Part shown: piece by piece, positions 55,016 to 64,000 of the stretch
Layout of the letters: each line of letters starts with the position of its first letter
Numbering within the stretch: position 1 is the first letter of the stretch
Assembly: GCF_000069945.1 (NCBI RefSeq)
Contig: NC_010545.1
Location: forward strand, 1,054,001-1,118,000
Source of the DNA: Corynebacterium urealyticum DSM 7109
Lineage (GTDB): Bacteria > Actinomycetota > Actinomycetes > Mycobacteriales > Mycobacteriaceae
Reading direction: 5' to 3'
Length of the DNA: 64,000 nt
Position numbers and translations under genes: made by a program
The notes under the pieces: model-generated
Databases searched by the model: none
The model's input: only the letters and a program-made list of their open reading frames with translations
What the model was told of the DNA's origin: nothing

Positions 55016-55491
55016 TTGCGATGCCGACCTGGTTCGTCGTACTTGCTGCCGTGCTGGCTGTTCTGCTGGTGGTCGGCCTGTGGGCCTATTTCACCGCCGC
55101 CCGACTCAACCGTCTGCACATCCGCACTGATAGCGCCCGGCTCACTTTGGAAGGCGCGCTGCATGCTCGCGCGATGTTGATTGCCACGCTGCGGCCAGAT
55201 CTGAAAAAGCAGGCGGACCGGGTGTCCCGAGTACCCCTGCAGGCCACCGATATGGGGGCGCACTCTGAGGCGGAAAACAGCCTGCTTGCGGCGCTGGACG
55301 CCACCGTTATCGAGCACCCGGAGTTCATCGCAGCCTCCACCCGCGTTGACCTGGCTTCCCGCTTCTATAACGACGCCGTGTGGGACACTCGCCAGCTGCG
55401 TTCGCGGGCCGGCGTTCGGGCCCTCAAGCTGGCCGGTTTCGCGCCCATACCTGAGTTTTACGAGGCAGCTACGACCGATCACGTGGCATGA
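55012..55491 (+). CDS. Single-pass membrane protein of the PIM operon, unknown function
   Basis: 159-residue protein: N-terminal membrane anchor at about 7-30, then a soluble helical domain with RLNRLHIRTDSARLTLEGALHARAMLIATL and FYNDAVWDTRQLRSR. In mycobacteria the gene in this slot (Rv2609c) has a similar anchored helical part plus a NUDIX domain; no NUDIX box is present here and the protein ends soon after the helical part. GTG 55012 overlaps the pimA stop; ATG 55021 is the alternative. Translational coupling suggests a role with PIM synthesis. Confidence 0.75.
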   Translation: MIAMPTWFVVLAAVLAVLLVVGLWAYFTAARLNRLHIRTDSARLTLEGALHARAMLIATLRPDLKKQADRVSRVPLQATDMGAHSEAENSLLAALDATVIEHPEFIAASTRVDLASRFYNDAVWDTRQLRSRAGVRALKLAGFAPIPEFYEAATTDHVA

Positions 55492-55672
55492 ACCCGGCCC
55501 TGTTAGACGGGCCACAACTAGACAGGTTAGACTAGTGGCCTAAAACAGCAACGAGTTGGAACGTGTTGGTGTCCTTAACAAGCGCGCGCCCGAGGGAACT
55601 CCGCAAGGCTAACCCGAGGGCTAAGGCGGGTAAGGGCCAGCACGCCCAGCCACGAAGAGACGGGAATACAAC

Positions 55673-56593
55673 GTGAGCAAGGCATCCAAGACCGCTGCGG
55701 CGGACGCGTCCATCACCACCGGTTCCGCGCGCGTCAAGCGCGGTTTTGCCGACAAGCTGAAGGGCGGCGTCATCATGGACGTCGTCACCCCTGAACAGGC
55801 CAAGATTGCCGAGGACGCAGGCGCCTCCGCTGTCATGGCACTGGAGCGCGTTCCGGCTGACATCCGCGCACAGGGCGGTGTGTCCCGCATGTCTGACCCG
55901 GACATGATCGCTGGCATCATCGACGCGGTCGAGATCCCGGTCATGGCTAAGGCCCGCATCGGCCACTTCGTTGAGGCAGAGGTGCTCGAAGCACTCGGCG
56001 TGGACTTCATCGATGAATCCGAGGTGCTGAGCCCGGCCGACTACAAGAACCACATCGACAAGTTCGACTTTGAGACCCCATTCGTCTGTGGCGCCACCAA
56101 CCTGGGCGAGGCCCTGCGCCGCATCAATGAGGGTGCGGCCATGATCCGTTCCAAGGGTGAGGCTGGCACCGGCGATGTGTCCAACGCAGTGACCCACATG
56201 CGCACCATTCGCGCGGAGATCAACCGCCTGAGCAACATGGCCGAGGACGAGCTCTACGTCGCCGCCAAGGAGCTGGCCGCACCGTACGAGCTCGTCGTTG
56301 AGGTCGCACGCAACGGCAAGCTCCCAGTCACCCTGTTCACCGCCGGTGGTATCGCTACTCCGGCCGATGCTGCGATGATGATGCACCTCGGTGCTGAGGG
56401 CGTGTTCGTCGGCTCTGGTATCTTCAAGTCCGGCAACCCGGCTCAGCGCGCCGCAGCCATCGTCAAGGCGACGCAGAACTACCAAGACCCGAAGGTCATC
56501 GCGGACGTTTCCCGCGGCCTGGGCGAGGCTATGGTCGGCATCAACGTCGACGAGCTGCCAGTGTCCCACCGCCTCGCAGAGCGCGGCTGGTAA
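55673..56593 (+). CDS. pdxS: Pyridoxal 5'-phosphate synthase lyase subunit PdxS
   Basis: 306-residue TIM-barrel synthase making PLP from ribose-5-phosphate, glyceraldehyde-3-phosphate and ammonia. Conserved blocks: [30 protein letters not shown], the lysine in [24 protein letters not shown] and [17 protein letters not shown] start at 55673. The enzyme normally needs PdxT to deliver ammonia from glutamine; no pdxT is present in the window. It is followed after six bases by tesB. Confidence 0.96.
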   Translation: MSKASKTAAADASITTGSARVKRGFADKLKGGVIMDVVTPEQAKIAEDAGASAVMALERVPADIRAQGGVSRMSDPDMIAGIIDAVEIPVMAKARIGHFVEAEVLEALGVDFIDESEVLSPADYKNHIDKFDFETPFVCGATNLGEALRRINEGAAMIRSKGEAGTGDVSNAVTHMRTIRAEINRLSNMAEDELYVAAKELAAPYELVVEVARNGKLPVTLFTAGGIATPADAAMMMHLGAEGVFVGSGIFKSGNPAQRAAAIVKATQNYQDPKVIADVSRGLGEAMVGINVDELPVSHRLAERGW

Positions 56594-56599
56594 TTCCCC

Positions 56600-57484
56600 A
56601 TGGTCGCCTCCTCGTCCGCCGCCCGGCCCCGTATCCTCGACGTTCTCGACCTTGAGAAGATCGACGGGGATATCTTTCGGGGACGCGTGATTCCTTCGAC
56701 GTTGAGCCGAACGTTCGGCGGGCAGGTGGCTGCTCAATGCCTGGTCGCTGCCACCCGGACCGTGGGAGCGGAATATCAAGTGCATTCCCTGCACGGGTAT
56801 TTCGTGGCCCCCGGACGTTCCGAGGAACCCACGCTGTATATCGTGGAACGCATCCGCGATGGCAGGTCATTCTGCTCCCGTCAGGTGAAGGCAGTTCAGC
56901 ACGGCAAGCCGATCTTCATCATGCAGGCGAGCTTCCACGTTCGCACGGACGAAGGGCCGGAGCACTCCGACGAGATGCGCCGGGTGGTACCGCCGGAGGA
57001 GGTCGTGGTCAACCGCGACGAGCTGCCTCCGGTGCGCAAGGCGCTGTTTGATGAGTGGCGCGAGTGGGATTTGCGGGTCGTCCCGGAAGGGGACTTCGAG
57101 CCGAATAAGTATGCGGCCTCCCAGCAGGTTGTTTGGTTCAAGTCGAAGGCCAAGCTCCCGGACGACGAGACTTTCCACGTGTGCACGCTGGCCTATATGT
57201 CTGACATGACTCTGTTGTCCTCCGCTCTTGTCCCACACCGGGGCGAGCAGTACCAGGAGGCCTCACTCGACCACGCGATGTGGTTCCTGCGACCGTTCCG
57301 TGCCGATGAATGGCTGCTCTACGACCAGGTCAGCCCATCGGCGCACGCGGGGCGCGCCATTACCCACGGACGCATTTTCAACCAGGCCGGGGAATTGGTC
57401 GCCGTCGTGACTCAGGAGGGGCTGACCCGAAAGATCGTGGGCGACCGCCCGGCCGTCCCCCTCAAGGGCTTCGAAGGGAATTAA
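56600..57484 (+). CDS. tesB: Acyl-CoA thioesterase II
   Basis: 294-residue double-hotdog thioesterase hydrolysing acyl-CoA. N-terminal hotdog with SRTFGGQVAAQCLVAA and VHSLHGYFVAPG; C-terminal hotdog with the catalytic Asp region SLDHAMWFLRPFRADEWLLYDQ and GRIFNQAGELVAVVTQEG. Length normal. Cotranscribed with pdxS and closed by a strong terminator. In mycobacteria the pdxS-tesB pair is followed by pdxT; here it is not. Confidence 0.93.
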   Translation: MVASSSAARPRILDVLDLEKIDGDIFRGRVIPSTLSRTFGGQVAAQCLVAATRTVGAEYQVHSLHGYFVAPGRSEEPTLYIVERIRDGRSFCSRQVKAVQHGKPIFIMQASFHVRTDEGPEHSDEMRRVVPPEEVVVNRDELPPVRKALFDEWREWDLRVVPEGDFEPNKYAASQQVVWFKSKAKLPDDETFHVCTLAYMSDMTLLSSALVPHRGEQYQEASLDHAMWFLRPFRADEWLLYDQVSPSAHAGRAITHGRIFNQAGELVAVVTQEGLTRKIVGDRPAVPLKGFEGN

Positions 57485-57532
57485 TCTTCGAACTCGCGCC
57501 CAATCGGGGCAGTGGCCTCGATGTAGCAACAG

Positions 57533-57567
57533 AACCGCCGTGCCAAGGAGCACGGCGGTTTTTCTTT
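57533..57567 (+). terminator. Terminator after pdxS-tesB
   Basis: AACCGCCGTGC (57533-57543) pairs with GCACGGCGGTT (57550-57560), loop CAAGGA, then TTTCTTTC. A classical intrinsic terminator. Confidence 0.93.
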
Positions 57568-57739
57568 CGAGGAACGCTCCACCCGCGCGATGACTACTGC
57601 GATGGCCACGAAGAGATGCTAGCGAAACGCGCGGGCCAGTGGTTGCTTAGAAAAGCCACCGGAGGTGCGTAGTAAGCTGGTAAATGCGAAAAACTGCACC
57701 GCAGTTTAAAGGAATTATTCGGCTAGTAGGAAGAGGACG

Positions 57740-58495
57740 ATGGCAGGCCATTCAAAGTGGGAGACCACGAAGCGTAAGAAGGCAGCAATCGACGCCAAGC
57801 GTGGCAAGGAATTCGCCCGACTGGTAAAGAATATTGAGGTTGCGGCGCGCATGGGTGGCGGCGACCCCGACGCCAACCCGACGCTCCAGGACGCCATCAC
57901 CAAGGCCAAGAAGTCCTCTGTTCCCAATGACAACATCGAGCGTGCCCGCAAGCGTGGCTCCGGCGAGGAAGCTGGTGGCTCCGACTGGGAGACCATCATG
58001 TATGAGGGCTACGGCCCGGGCGGGGTCGCGATGCTCATTGAGTGCCTGACCGATAACCGCAACCGTGCGGCCACCGACGTCCGCACCGCGATGACGAAGA
58101 ACGGTGGCAACATGGCGGACGCCGGCTCCGTGTCCTACCAGTTCGAGCGCAAGGGGCAGGCCCTTCTCGACAAGGGGGAGCTGACCGAGGACGACCTGCT
58201 GCTGGCTGTCCTTGATGCCGGTGCCGAGGAAGTCAAGGACCACGGCGAGCAGTTCGAGGTGCTCTGCGATATCTCGGACCTCATGGGCGTCCGCGAGGCG
58301 CTCAAGGAAGCAGGCATCGAGTACGACTCGGTCGAGCAGGTGTACCGCTCGAACCTGGAGGTTCCGGCGGACGCAGAACTGGCCCGCAAGGTCGCTAACC
58401 TTATCGACGCTCTCGACGACGTCGACGATGTCCAGGAGATTTACACCAACATGTCCGTCTCCGACGAAGTGGCGGCCGAACTCGCTGAGGACTAG
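57740..58495 (+). CDS. yebC: YebC/PmpR family protein (TACO1)
   Basis: 251-residue three-domain protein. Homologues assist translation of polyproline stretches or act as regulators. The N-terminus [27 protein letters not shown] is diagnostic, and [22 protein letters not shown] and [30 protein letters not shown] complete the family pattern. A usual neighbour of ruvCAB. GGAAGAGG precedes the ATG at 57740. Confidence 0.95.
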   Translation: MAGHSKWETTKRKKAAIDAKRGKEFARLVKNIEVAARMGGGDPDANPTLQDAITKAKKSSVPNDNIERARKRGSGEEAGGSDWETIMYEGYGPGGVAMLIECLTDNRNRAATDVRTAMTKNGGNMADAGSVSYQFERKGQALLDKGELTEDDLLLAVLDAGAEEVKDHGEQFEVLCDISDLMGVREALKEAGIEYDSVEQVYRSNLEVPADAELARKVANLIDALDDVDDVQEIYTNMSVSDEVAAELAED

Positions 58496-58590
58496 TCGGT
58501 CTACCTAAGGGGCGCTACGGACCCGCGTGCCCCATGGGAAAGAGCTGGCTGCCTGGCCGCATTCCGAGTTACTTCCAGGCCACGGCAATT

Positions 58591-58610
58591 TCGATCATGT
58601 GTGCTATATT
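58591..58610 (+). promoter_or_regulatory. LexA box candidate overlapping the ruvC -10
   Basis: TCGATCATGTGTGCTA (58591-58606) overlaps the hexamer TATATT (58605-58610). The layout matches the site at 4089-4108 upstream of divS, differing at only three of twenty positions. It predicts SOS induction of ruvCAB. Confidence 0.62.
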
Positions 58611-58747
58611 CGGTAATCATCATGAGCACAAGGTCTAATGCAGTGCCGGATGCGGCACCAGGGAAGGCTGATCACACCGCCTTCGGCCACAACCCTCGAT
58701 CGGCGGGAGGGTGGGGTTCGCCCACGGGATTTCGACGTGCAGAATCG

Positions 58748-59251
58748 ATGGTCGGCAAACGCGTCATGGGGATCGACCCAGGTCTGACCCGCTGCGGGCT
58801 CTCCGTCGTACAAGCCGGTCAAGGTCGCGCAGTGTTTCCTGTCGCGGTGGGGGTGGTGCGCACCGAGTCCCATGTCCCGCTGGAGCAACGACTCCAGCGG
58901 CTATACCGCGCCGTGAGCGAGTGGATCGCTGATTACTCCCCGGATGTCGTCGCGATCGAGCGGGTATTCGAACGTTCGAACGTGTCGACGGTGATGAATA
59001 CCGCTCATGCCTCCGGGGTACTGATGCTTGCTGCGGCGGAACGCGGATTGGCCGTAGAAAGCTATACCCCCAGTGAGGTGAAGAAGGCGATTAGCGGCAA
59101 TGGTCGGGCCGATAAGGCTCAGATGACCAAGATGATCACCCGAATCCTCGGGCTGTCGGAGGCGCCGAAGCCCGCGGATGCCGCTGATGCGCTCGCGCTG
59201 GCGGTCTGCCACTGCTGGCGGGGGCCGATGAATCAATTCCTGCGCGCCTGA
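58748..59251 (+). CDS. ruvC: Crossover junction endodeoxyribonuclease RuvC
   Basis: Resolves Holliday junctions. 167 residues from ATG 58748; the RNase H-like fold begins [14 protein letters not shown] with catalytic D10, then AIERVF (Glu) and the C-terminal [15 protein letters not shown] (Asp pair). The start is set by homology. An in-frame ATG at 58622 lies about 12 bases after a TATATT -10 and could give a leaderless product with a 42-residue disordered extension. First gene of ruvCAB. Confidence 0.94.
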   Translation: MVGKRVMGIDPGLTRCGLSVVQAGQGRAVFPVAVGVVRTESHVPLEQRLQRLYRAVSEWIADYSPDVVAIERVFERSNVSTVMNTAHASGVLMLAAAERGLAVESYTPSEVKKAISGNGRADKAQMTKMITRILGLSEAPKPADAADALALAVCHCWRGPMNQFLRA

Positions 59252-59293
59252 GGCGCCGGGGCAGAAAAACAATAGAAGGATGATGAGTTCGAC

Positions 59294-59914
59294 ATGATTT
59301 CCTCGCTGCGCGGTGACGTAATCGATAAGGGCTTGGACTACGTTGTGATCGAATGCGGCGGGGTGGGATACCGCTGCCTCGCGACCGGCGATACCCTCGC
59401 CACATTGCGGCGCGGCGAGTCGGCTTTCGTCCTCACCAGCCTCGTGATCCGGGACGATGCGCATACGCTCTACGCTTTTTCCACCTCCGAACAGCGCGAG
59501 ACCTTCGGGATCTTGCAGAAGGTCTCCGGTGTGGGCGCCCGCCTCGCCATGGGCGTGATGAGTGTGCTGCAGCCGGCGGACATTGCTCGGGCTGTCGAGG
59601 AGGGGGATATCAAGACCTTGCAGCAAGCCCCGGGGGTGGGGAAGCGGCTAGCCGAACGCATGGCTGTCGACCTCAAGGGCAAGTTTCCGGCTCTGGAAGC
59701 GACGAGCGGCCAGGCGACCATTGGCGACATCGCGGCGACCGGCAACGACACGGCGTTGCAGTCGCAGGTCGTGGAGGCGCTTGTCGGCCTCGGCTTCACT
59801 GAAGCCAAGGCAGCCACGGCTGTGAAGAAGATTCTCGAGGAGCAGAACGGAACCACCGACCCATCCTCGGTGCTGCGTGAGGCGCTACAACGGCTGAGCG
59901 GCCAAAAGCGTTAA
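59294..59914 (+). CDS. ruvA: Holliday junction branch migration protein RuvA
   Basis: 206-residue junction-binding subunit. Domain I (OB fold) starts MISSLRGDVIDKGLDYVVIECGGVGYR; domain II has the helix-hairpin-helix GVGARLAMGVMSVL and GVGKRLAERMAVDL; domain III (VEALVGLGFTEAKAATAV) binds RuvB. AGAAGGATGATG upstream of ATG 59294. Forty-two bases after ruvC. Confidence 0.96.
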   Translation: MISSLRGDVIDKGLDYVVIECGGVGYRCLATGDTLATLRRGESAFVLTSLVIRDDAHTLYAFSTSEQRETFGILQKVSGVGARLAMGVMSVLQPADIARAVEEGDIKTLQQAPGVGKRLAERMAVDLKGKFPALEATSGQATIGDIAATGNDTALQSQVVEALVGLGFTEAKAATAVKKILEEQNGTTDPSSVLREALQRLSGQKR

Positions 59915-59979
59915 TCGCTCGACGGCCACGATACACCTAGGATTCACAGCAGCAGACCACACAGGCAAAGGACGCACAA

Positions 59980-61083
59980 ATGTCAGACATCGAACGCACC
60001 GAATTCGAACTGCCGGGTTCGTCGTTACCCACCCCGCGCCCCAAGCCTGGGAATCAGCCCACGGGCCAGCCGCCGAATAGCGAGCTCAGCGGGGCGCAGA
60101 TCCCCGGAGACACCGAGTTCGATAGCTCGCTTCGCCCGAAAAGCCTGACGGAATTCATTGGCCAGCCGAAGGTGCGCCAGCAGCTTGAGCTCGTGTTGGG
60201 CGGGGCGCGCAGCCGTGGTGTGGCGCCCGACCACGTGTTGCTTGCCGGCCCGCCGGGGCTGGGTAAGACGACAATGGCGATGATTATCGCCCAAGAACTT
60301 GGCTCCTCTCTGCGTATGACCTCCGGGCCGGCTCTCGAACGGGCAGGGGACCTGGCGGCCATGTTGTCGAACCTCATGGAGGGCGACGTCCTCTTCATCG
60401 ACGAGATCCACCGCATGGCGCGGCCAGCCGAGGAGATGCTGTACATGGCGATGGAGGACTTCCGCATCGACGTCATCGTCGGTAAGGGACCTGGCGCTAC
60501 GTCGATCCCCATCGAGATCGCTCCGTTCACGCTCGTCGGCGCGACGACTCGCGCTGGCATGCTCACGGGCCCCCTCCGTGACCGCTTTGGTTTCACGGCC
60601 CAAATGGAGTTCTATGACACGCCAGAGCTCACCCGGGTCGTGACCCGCGCCGCAGGCATCCTTGGCGTAGACATCGATTCCGACGCTGCCACTGAGATCG
60701 CCTCCCGTTCGCGGGGCACGCCGCGTATCGCTAACCGGCTGCTTCGCCGTGTGCGGGATTATGCCGACGTGCAGGCCGATGGTCGAATCACTGTGGACAT
60801 TGCCCGGCAGGCGCTCGTCGTTTTCGACGTCGATGAGGTGGGCCTCGACCGTCTCGACAACGGGGTTCTAGAAGCCCTGGTGCGTGGCCACGGGGGTGGG
60901 CCGGTGGGAGTGAACACCCTCGCATTAGCGGTTGGGGAGGAGCCCTCGACGGTCGAGGAAGTCTGCGAGCCATTCCTCGTGCGAGCAGGCATGGTGGCCC
61001 GCACGCCGCGGGGGCGGGTTGCCACCGCTGCTGCATGGCGACACGTCGGCCTGGAACCACCAGAAAACGCACCGGGTATGTAG
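59980..61083 (+). CDS. ruvB: Holliday junction branch migration ATPase RuvB
   Basis: 367-residue AAA+ motor. Walker [10 protein letters not shown], Walker [10 protein letters not shown], sensor 1 [19 protein letters not shown] with the arginine finger, and the C-terminal winged helix ([37 protein letters not shown]). A Pro-rich N-terminal tail of about 40 residues precedes the core. ATG 59980 follows AAAGGA. Confidence 0.97.
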   Translation: MSDIERTEFELPGSSLPTPRPKPGNQPTGQPPNSELSGAQIPGDTEFDSSLRPKSLTEFIGQPKVRQQLELVLGGARSRGVAPDHVLLAGPPGLGKTTMAMIIAQELGSSLRMTSGPALERAGDLAAMLSNLMEGDVLFIDEIHRMARPAEEMLYMAMEDFRIDVIVGKGPGATSIPIEIAPFTLVGATTRAGMLTGPLRDRFGFTAQMEFYDTPELTRVVTRAAGILGVDIDSDAATEIASRSRGTPRIANRLLRRVRDYADVQADGRITVDIARQALVVFDVDEVGLDRLDNGVLEALVRGHGGGPVGVNTLALAVGEEPSTVEEVCEPFLVRAGMVARTPRGRVATAAAWRHVGLEPPENAPGM

Positions 61084-61206
61084 AGCACTACGGCGGGCGC
61101 ACTGTGAACGAGCTGGTGTCTCCCGGCTACCACTGGTGTTGGGAACCAACGGCGCTCACGGTCGCGGCTGCGTGCAAAAACCTGAGAATGTGAGACACTG
61201 AACATT

Positions 61207-61599
61207 ATGAATTCTTTGATACTTATCCTGATCGTCGTCGTGTTTATTGCTCTGCCGTTGCTGCAGATCCGCAAGCAGAACCAGCGGATGAAGCAGATTC
61301 GCGAGTTCCAGGATTCCCTCCAGCCGGGGATGGTCGTCCAAATGACCTCGGGCATCCAGGGGCGCGTGACCCACGTGGGTGACACCTCGATTGATCTGGA
61401 GATCAGCCCTGCGGTCGTCACGACCTGGGACCGTGCCGCCGTGCTGCAGGCCGTGAACTCCGTGGAGCCTGGCTCGCAGCAGGAAGAGCAGCTGACCAAC
61501 CGTCCGGATAGCCCGGCCGAGACGGTTGACGGCGACGTCCAGAACACGGATTTCGACGTCGACGGTGGTAACGCCGCCGGCGGCGAGTCCCGCAACTAG
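61207..61599 (+). CDS. yajC: Preprotein translocase subunit YajC
   Basis: 130-residue single-pass protein that joins SecDF at the Sec translocase. N-terminal membrane helix (about 3-20), then the conserved RKQNQRMKQIREFQDSLQPGMVVQMTSGIQGRV and an acidic disordered tail. Directly upstream of secD, the usual order after ruvB. Confidence 0.93.
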   Translation: MNSLILILIVVVFIALPLLQIRKQNQRMKQIREFQDSLQPGMVVQMTSGIQGRVTHVGDTSIDLEISPAVVTTWDRAAVLQAVNSVEPGSQQEEQLTNRPDSPAETVDGDVQNTDFDVDGGNAAGGESRN

Positions 61600-61764
61600 T
61601 TGGCGGCGCGCCCCGCCGGGTGCGGCAATCGCCGCCCACGCGGACTCTGACATCTGGTGACCGGAGACAAGAATCCGGGTGCCAGATGTTTTGCGTCTCA
61701 AGCAGGCACTAAGATATTTTCCCAGCTTTCATTTAAACCCGATTAACAGCTCAGGAGCCCAACT

Positions 61765-63606
61765 GTGGCCACAGCGCGAACTCGGCAGCAGAAGCCCACG
61801 AAAAAGAAGTGGTTGAAGCGCTCGCTGCTCGTATTCTTCGTTATTTTCCTCGCCGTTTACGGACTTGTTTTCACCACTGGCGACAAGTCCGCCACGCCGA
61901 AACTCGGCATCGACCTGCAGGGTGGCACGCGAGTAACCCTCGCCCCGCAAGGGGAGCGACCGACCGCCGACCAGCTGCAGCAGGCGCGCCGCATCCTAGA
62001 GTCCCGCGTCAACGGCATGGGTGTCTCCGGCGCGGAGGTTGTCACCGACGGCGATAACCTCGTGATTACCGTCCCGGGTGAGGATGCTAGCGAGGCCCGC
62101 GCCCTGGGGAAGACTTCCCAGCTGCTGTTCCGCCCGAACTCCCAGCCACAGCCGACGACCGCGAAGTTCGCCGAGGTTTACCAGGACATGGCGAACCGCT
62201 GGGTTGAGGCGGGAATCCTGAAGAAGCAGCCCACCCAGGAGAAGATGAACGATCTGCTCAAGGCCATGAAGGAGCAGAATGCACCTGGGCTGCCAGACAA
62301 GCTGACGGTGACGGCCAAGGAGCCAGCGGAGCCGAAGAACTCTGTCGAAGAGCAAAAGCGCCGTGATAAGCAGGTTCAGATCCTGCTGAAGGACCGCCAG
62401 GCCGAGAACGCGGACACGCAATCCGCAGCAGCGGGGCTGCTTGACTGCTCCGGACCAGACCCACTATCTGGTGCTGATGATCCTGCCAAGCCGCTGGTGA
62501 CGTGCTCGCCGCAGGGGCCAATGGTGCTGGGCCCGGCCCCGGTGCTCATCGGTGATGAGAATAAAGACAAGCCTCGTCGCCTGACCGGTGACATGATCGA
62601 TACGAATTCCACTATCACCGGTGGTTTCGACGCTCAGTCCGCGCAGATGGCCATCACGTTCCGTTTCAAGACCGGCAAGGACACCCCAGGTGGTGAAACC
62701 TGGTACAAGCTTGGCCAGGACATGATGAACCAGCAGGTCGCAATCACCCTGGACTCCCAGGTCATCTCCGCCCCGCAAATTCAGGGTGCAACCCCGCCAG
62801 GCGAGGTTTCCCAGATCACGGGCCAGTTCACCGAGAAGGAAGCCCAGGACCTCGCCAACAACCTGCGCTACGGTGCGCTACCACTGAGCTTCGTGGGCGA
62901 GAACGGCGAGCCGGGGGGCACCGCGACGACCATCTCGCCGACCATGGGTGAGGCCTCCCTGCGCGCTGGGTTGATCGCCGGGCTCGTTGGGCTTGTGCTC
63001 GCTTCCCTCTACGCGCTCTGGTACTACCGCGGACTCGGACTGATCGCCATTGTCTCGTTGGTGGCCAGTGTGGCTATGGTGTTCGGTCTTCTGGTCCTAC
63101 TGGGACGCTGGATCGGTTACAGCCTGGACCTGGCTGGCATCGCTGGTCTGATCATCGGCATCGGCACCACCGCCGACTCCTTTGTGGTGTACTTCGAGCG
63201 CATTAAGGACGAGATCCTCGGGGGTTCGACGTTCCGTTCCGCCGTGCCTCGCGCGTGGGATCGGGCTCGTGGGACGATCGTCACCGGTAACTTCGTGTCT
63301 CTCATTGCCGCGGTGATCCTGTACTTCCTCGCCATTGGCGACGTCAAGGGCTTCGCGTTCACCTTGGGGCTCACCACCGTCGTCGACGTCGTGGTTGCCT
63401 TCCTGCTGACCGCACCTCTGACGATCATGTTGTCCCGTAAGCCTTTCAGCGCCAACCGGAAGGTCAATGGTCTTGGACCGGCGTTCCGCCTTGCGGAGTC
63501 CCGCGGCTACTCGCCGACCCGACCACAGTTTGCTGCCACCACGGCAGACGTTAAGACGACGAGTGGCTCCGTGGAGAGCGACTCGACCGAGGAGGAGACC
63601 CGATGA
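61765..63606 (+). CDS. secD: Protein translocase subunit SecD
   Basis: 613-residue subunit that uses the proton gradient to pull exported proteins out of SecYEG. N-terminal helix (about 15-38), the diagnostic GIDLQGGTRV, a large extracytoplasmic P1 domain, then five C-terminal helices with GLIIGIGTTADSFVVYFERIKDEI, which holds the translocation-linked residues. GTG start at 61765 with AGGAG upstream. The stop overlaps the secF start (ATGA). Confidence 0.96.
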   Translation: MATARTRQQKPTKKKWLKRSLLVFFVIFLAVYGLVFTTGDKSATPKLGIDLQGGTRVTLAPQGERPTADQLQQARRILESRVNGMGVSGAEVVTDGDNLVITVPGEDASEARALGKTSQLLFRPNSQPQPTTAKFAEVYQDMANRWVEAGILKKQPTQEKMNDLLKAMKEQNAPGLPDKLTVTAKEPAEPKNSVEEQKRRDKQVQILLKDRQAENADTQSAAAGLLDCSGPDPLSGADDPAKPLVTCSPQGPMVLGPAPVLIGDENKDKPRRLTGDMIDTNSTITGGFDAQSAQMAITFRFKTGKDTPGGETWYKLGQDMMNQQVAITLDSQVISAPQIQGATPPGEVSQITGQFTEKEAQDLANNLRYGALPLSFVGENGEPGGTATTISPTMGEASLRAGLIAGLVGLVLASLYALWYYRGLGLIAIVSLVASVAMVFGLLVLLGRWIGYSLDLAGIAGLIIGIGTTADSFVVYFERIKDEILGGSTFRSAVPRAWDRARGTIVTGNFVSLIAAVILYFLAIGDVKGFAFTLGLTTVVDVVVAFLLTAPLTIMLSRKPFSANRKVNGLGPAFRLAESRGYSPTRPQFAATTADVKTTSGSVESDSTEEETR

Positions 63607-64000
63607 GCAGCACGGACACTGCCATGAGCAGCGTGAATACTGCGCAGCCAAAGGAGCAGGACAAGGGCTCCCGGCTGAGCCAGATGTACAACGGCACCGG
63701 AAACTTCCCATTCGTGGCGAAGCGGCGCCTCTGGTACCAGATTCTGATCGCTATCTTCGTCCTGTGCATCGCGACGATCGGCTTCCGGGGCTTTAACCTC
63801 GGCATCGATTTCGAGGGCGGTACCCGCATCAGTATGCCGCCGAGTGCAAACGTTCAGCAGGATGCCGTCGAACGGGTTTTCACTGAGGCCACGGGAGTAG
63901 CGCCCAACGCGGTTCAGACCGTCGGATCGGGAGACTCTCAGGTCATCGAGATTAACTCCGAGCGGCTCAGTGAAGATCAGATTCGTCAGGCCCGGGCCGC
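63603..64000 (+). CDS. secF: Protein translocase subunit SecF, N-terminal part (3' end outside window)
   Basis: 132 codons of SecF are visible: a polar N-terminal tail, first membrane helix (WYQILIAIFVLCIATIGF) and the SecF signature GFNLGIDFEGGTRI, followed by the beginning of the P4 domain. ATG 63603 is coupled to secD by a four-base overlap and has GGAGGAG upstream. It is cut by the window end. Confidence 0.95.
   Translation, partial: MSSTDTAMSSVNTAQPKEQDKGSRLSQMYNGTGNFPFVAKRRLWYQILIAIFVLCIATIGFRGFNLGIDFEGGTRISMPPSANVQQDAVERVFTEATGVAPNAVQTVGSGDSQVIEINSERLSEDQIRQARA

Noticed and set aside
57310..57672. Open frame after tesB considered as a pdxT remnant
   Set aside because: Its translation lacks the PdxT motifs GGEST, GTCAG and HPE, it overlaps tesB in another frame, and it runs through a terminator.
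1..64000. CRISPR arrays, phage genes, restriction or toxin-antitoxin systems
   Set aside because: No regularly spaced repeats and no recognisable proteins of these classes were found on either strand.

Overview
The window is a high-GC actinobacterial chromosome segment from the genus Corynebacterium. DtxR carries every classical metal ligand (M10, H79, E83, H98, C102, E105, H106). The neighbourhoods sigB-dtxR-galE, lexA-divS-nrdR-hrpA-oxyR, sigA/ppgK/suhB, hemE-hemY/msrB/aftC, thrS-HIT-pgsA-patA-pimA-pdxS-tesB-yebC-ruvCAB-yajC-secDF and several actinobacterial DUF proteins are those of Corynebacteriales. Arabinogalactan (AftC) and phosphatidylinositol mannoside (PgsA, PatA, PimA) genes imply a mycolata cell wall. 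The IS1249-type element suggests a clinical or skin species, but the species cannot be fixed from this sequence.

Layout. 1-2.3 kb: end of hflX and a uracil-type permease. 2.3-5.3 kb: a DeoR-type sugar regulator, lexA, divS and nrdR around an intergenic region with three LexA-box-like sites. 5.4-14.2 kb: hrpA, oxyR, a DUF3516 helicase and a PAC2 protein. 14.4-21.6 kb: DUF4192, galE, dtxR, sigB, dtd, a methyltransferase and DUF3099. 21.6-32 kb: DUF3039, an SF2 helicase, a small membrane protein, sigA with a long Lys/Ala plus acidic extension, ppgK, suhB, DUF4193, DUF3093, dut, DUF3710 and a TrmA-type RNA methyltransferase. 32-38.3 kb: dxs, then an iron-siderophore ABC uptake operon behind two DtxR-box-like sites. 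38.3-43.5 kb: DUF3000, hemE-hemY, msrB and aftC. 43.5-44.6 kb: six tRNA genes on the minus strand, including a perfect 179-bp duplication, and one tRNA-Val on the plus strand. 44.6-46.05 kb: a complete IS1249-type insertion sequence with 26-bp inverted repeats and an 8-bp target duplication. 46.2-49.3 kb: a copper/haem exported-protein cluster (CopC, small lipoprotein, PCuAC lipoprotein with a frameshifted His-rich tail, Tat DyP peroxidase). 49.4-64 kb: thrS, phosphatidylinositol and mannoside synthesis, pdxS, tesB, yebC, ruvCAB, yajC, secD and the start of secF.

How it works together. Much of the window serves stress and metal control. LexA has candidate operators upstream of lexA/divS and of ruvC. 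DtxR has candidate operators upstream of the iron importer. OxyR, MsrB and DyP fit oxidative stress. The rest is core information processing, cell-envelope lipid synthesis and Sec export. I found no phage, CRISPR, restriction or other defence island and no biosynthetic cluster. The least explained part is the exported copper cluster at 46.2-48.0 kb, where a one-base change in a C4 run appears to cut a His/Met-rich tail off a copper chaperone. Relative to related genomes, pdxT and hemQ are absent from their customary neighbourhoods.
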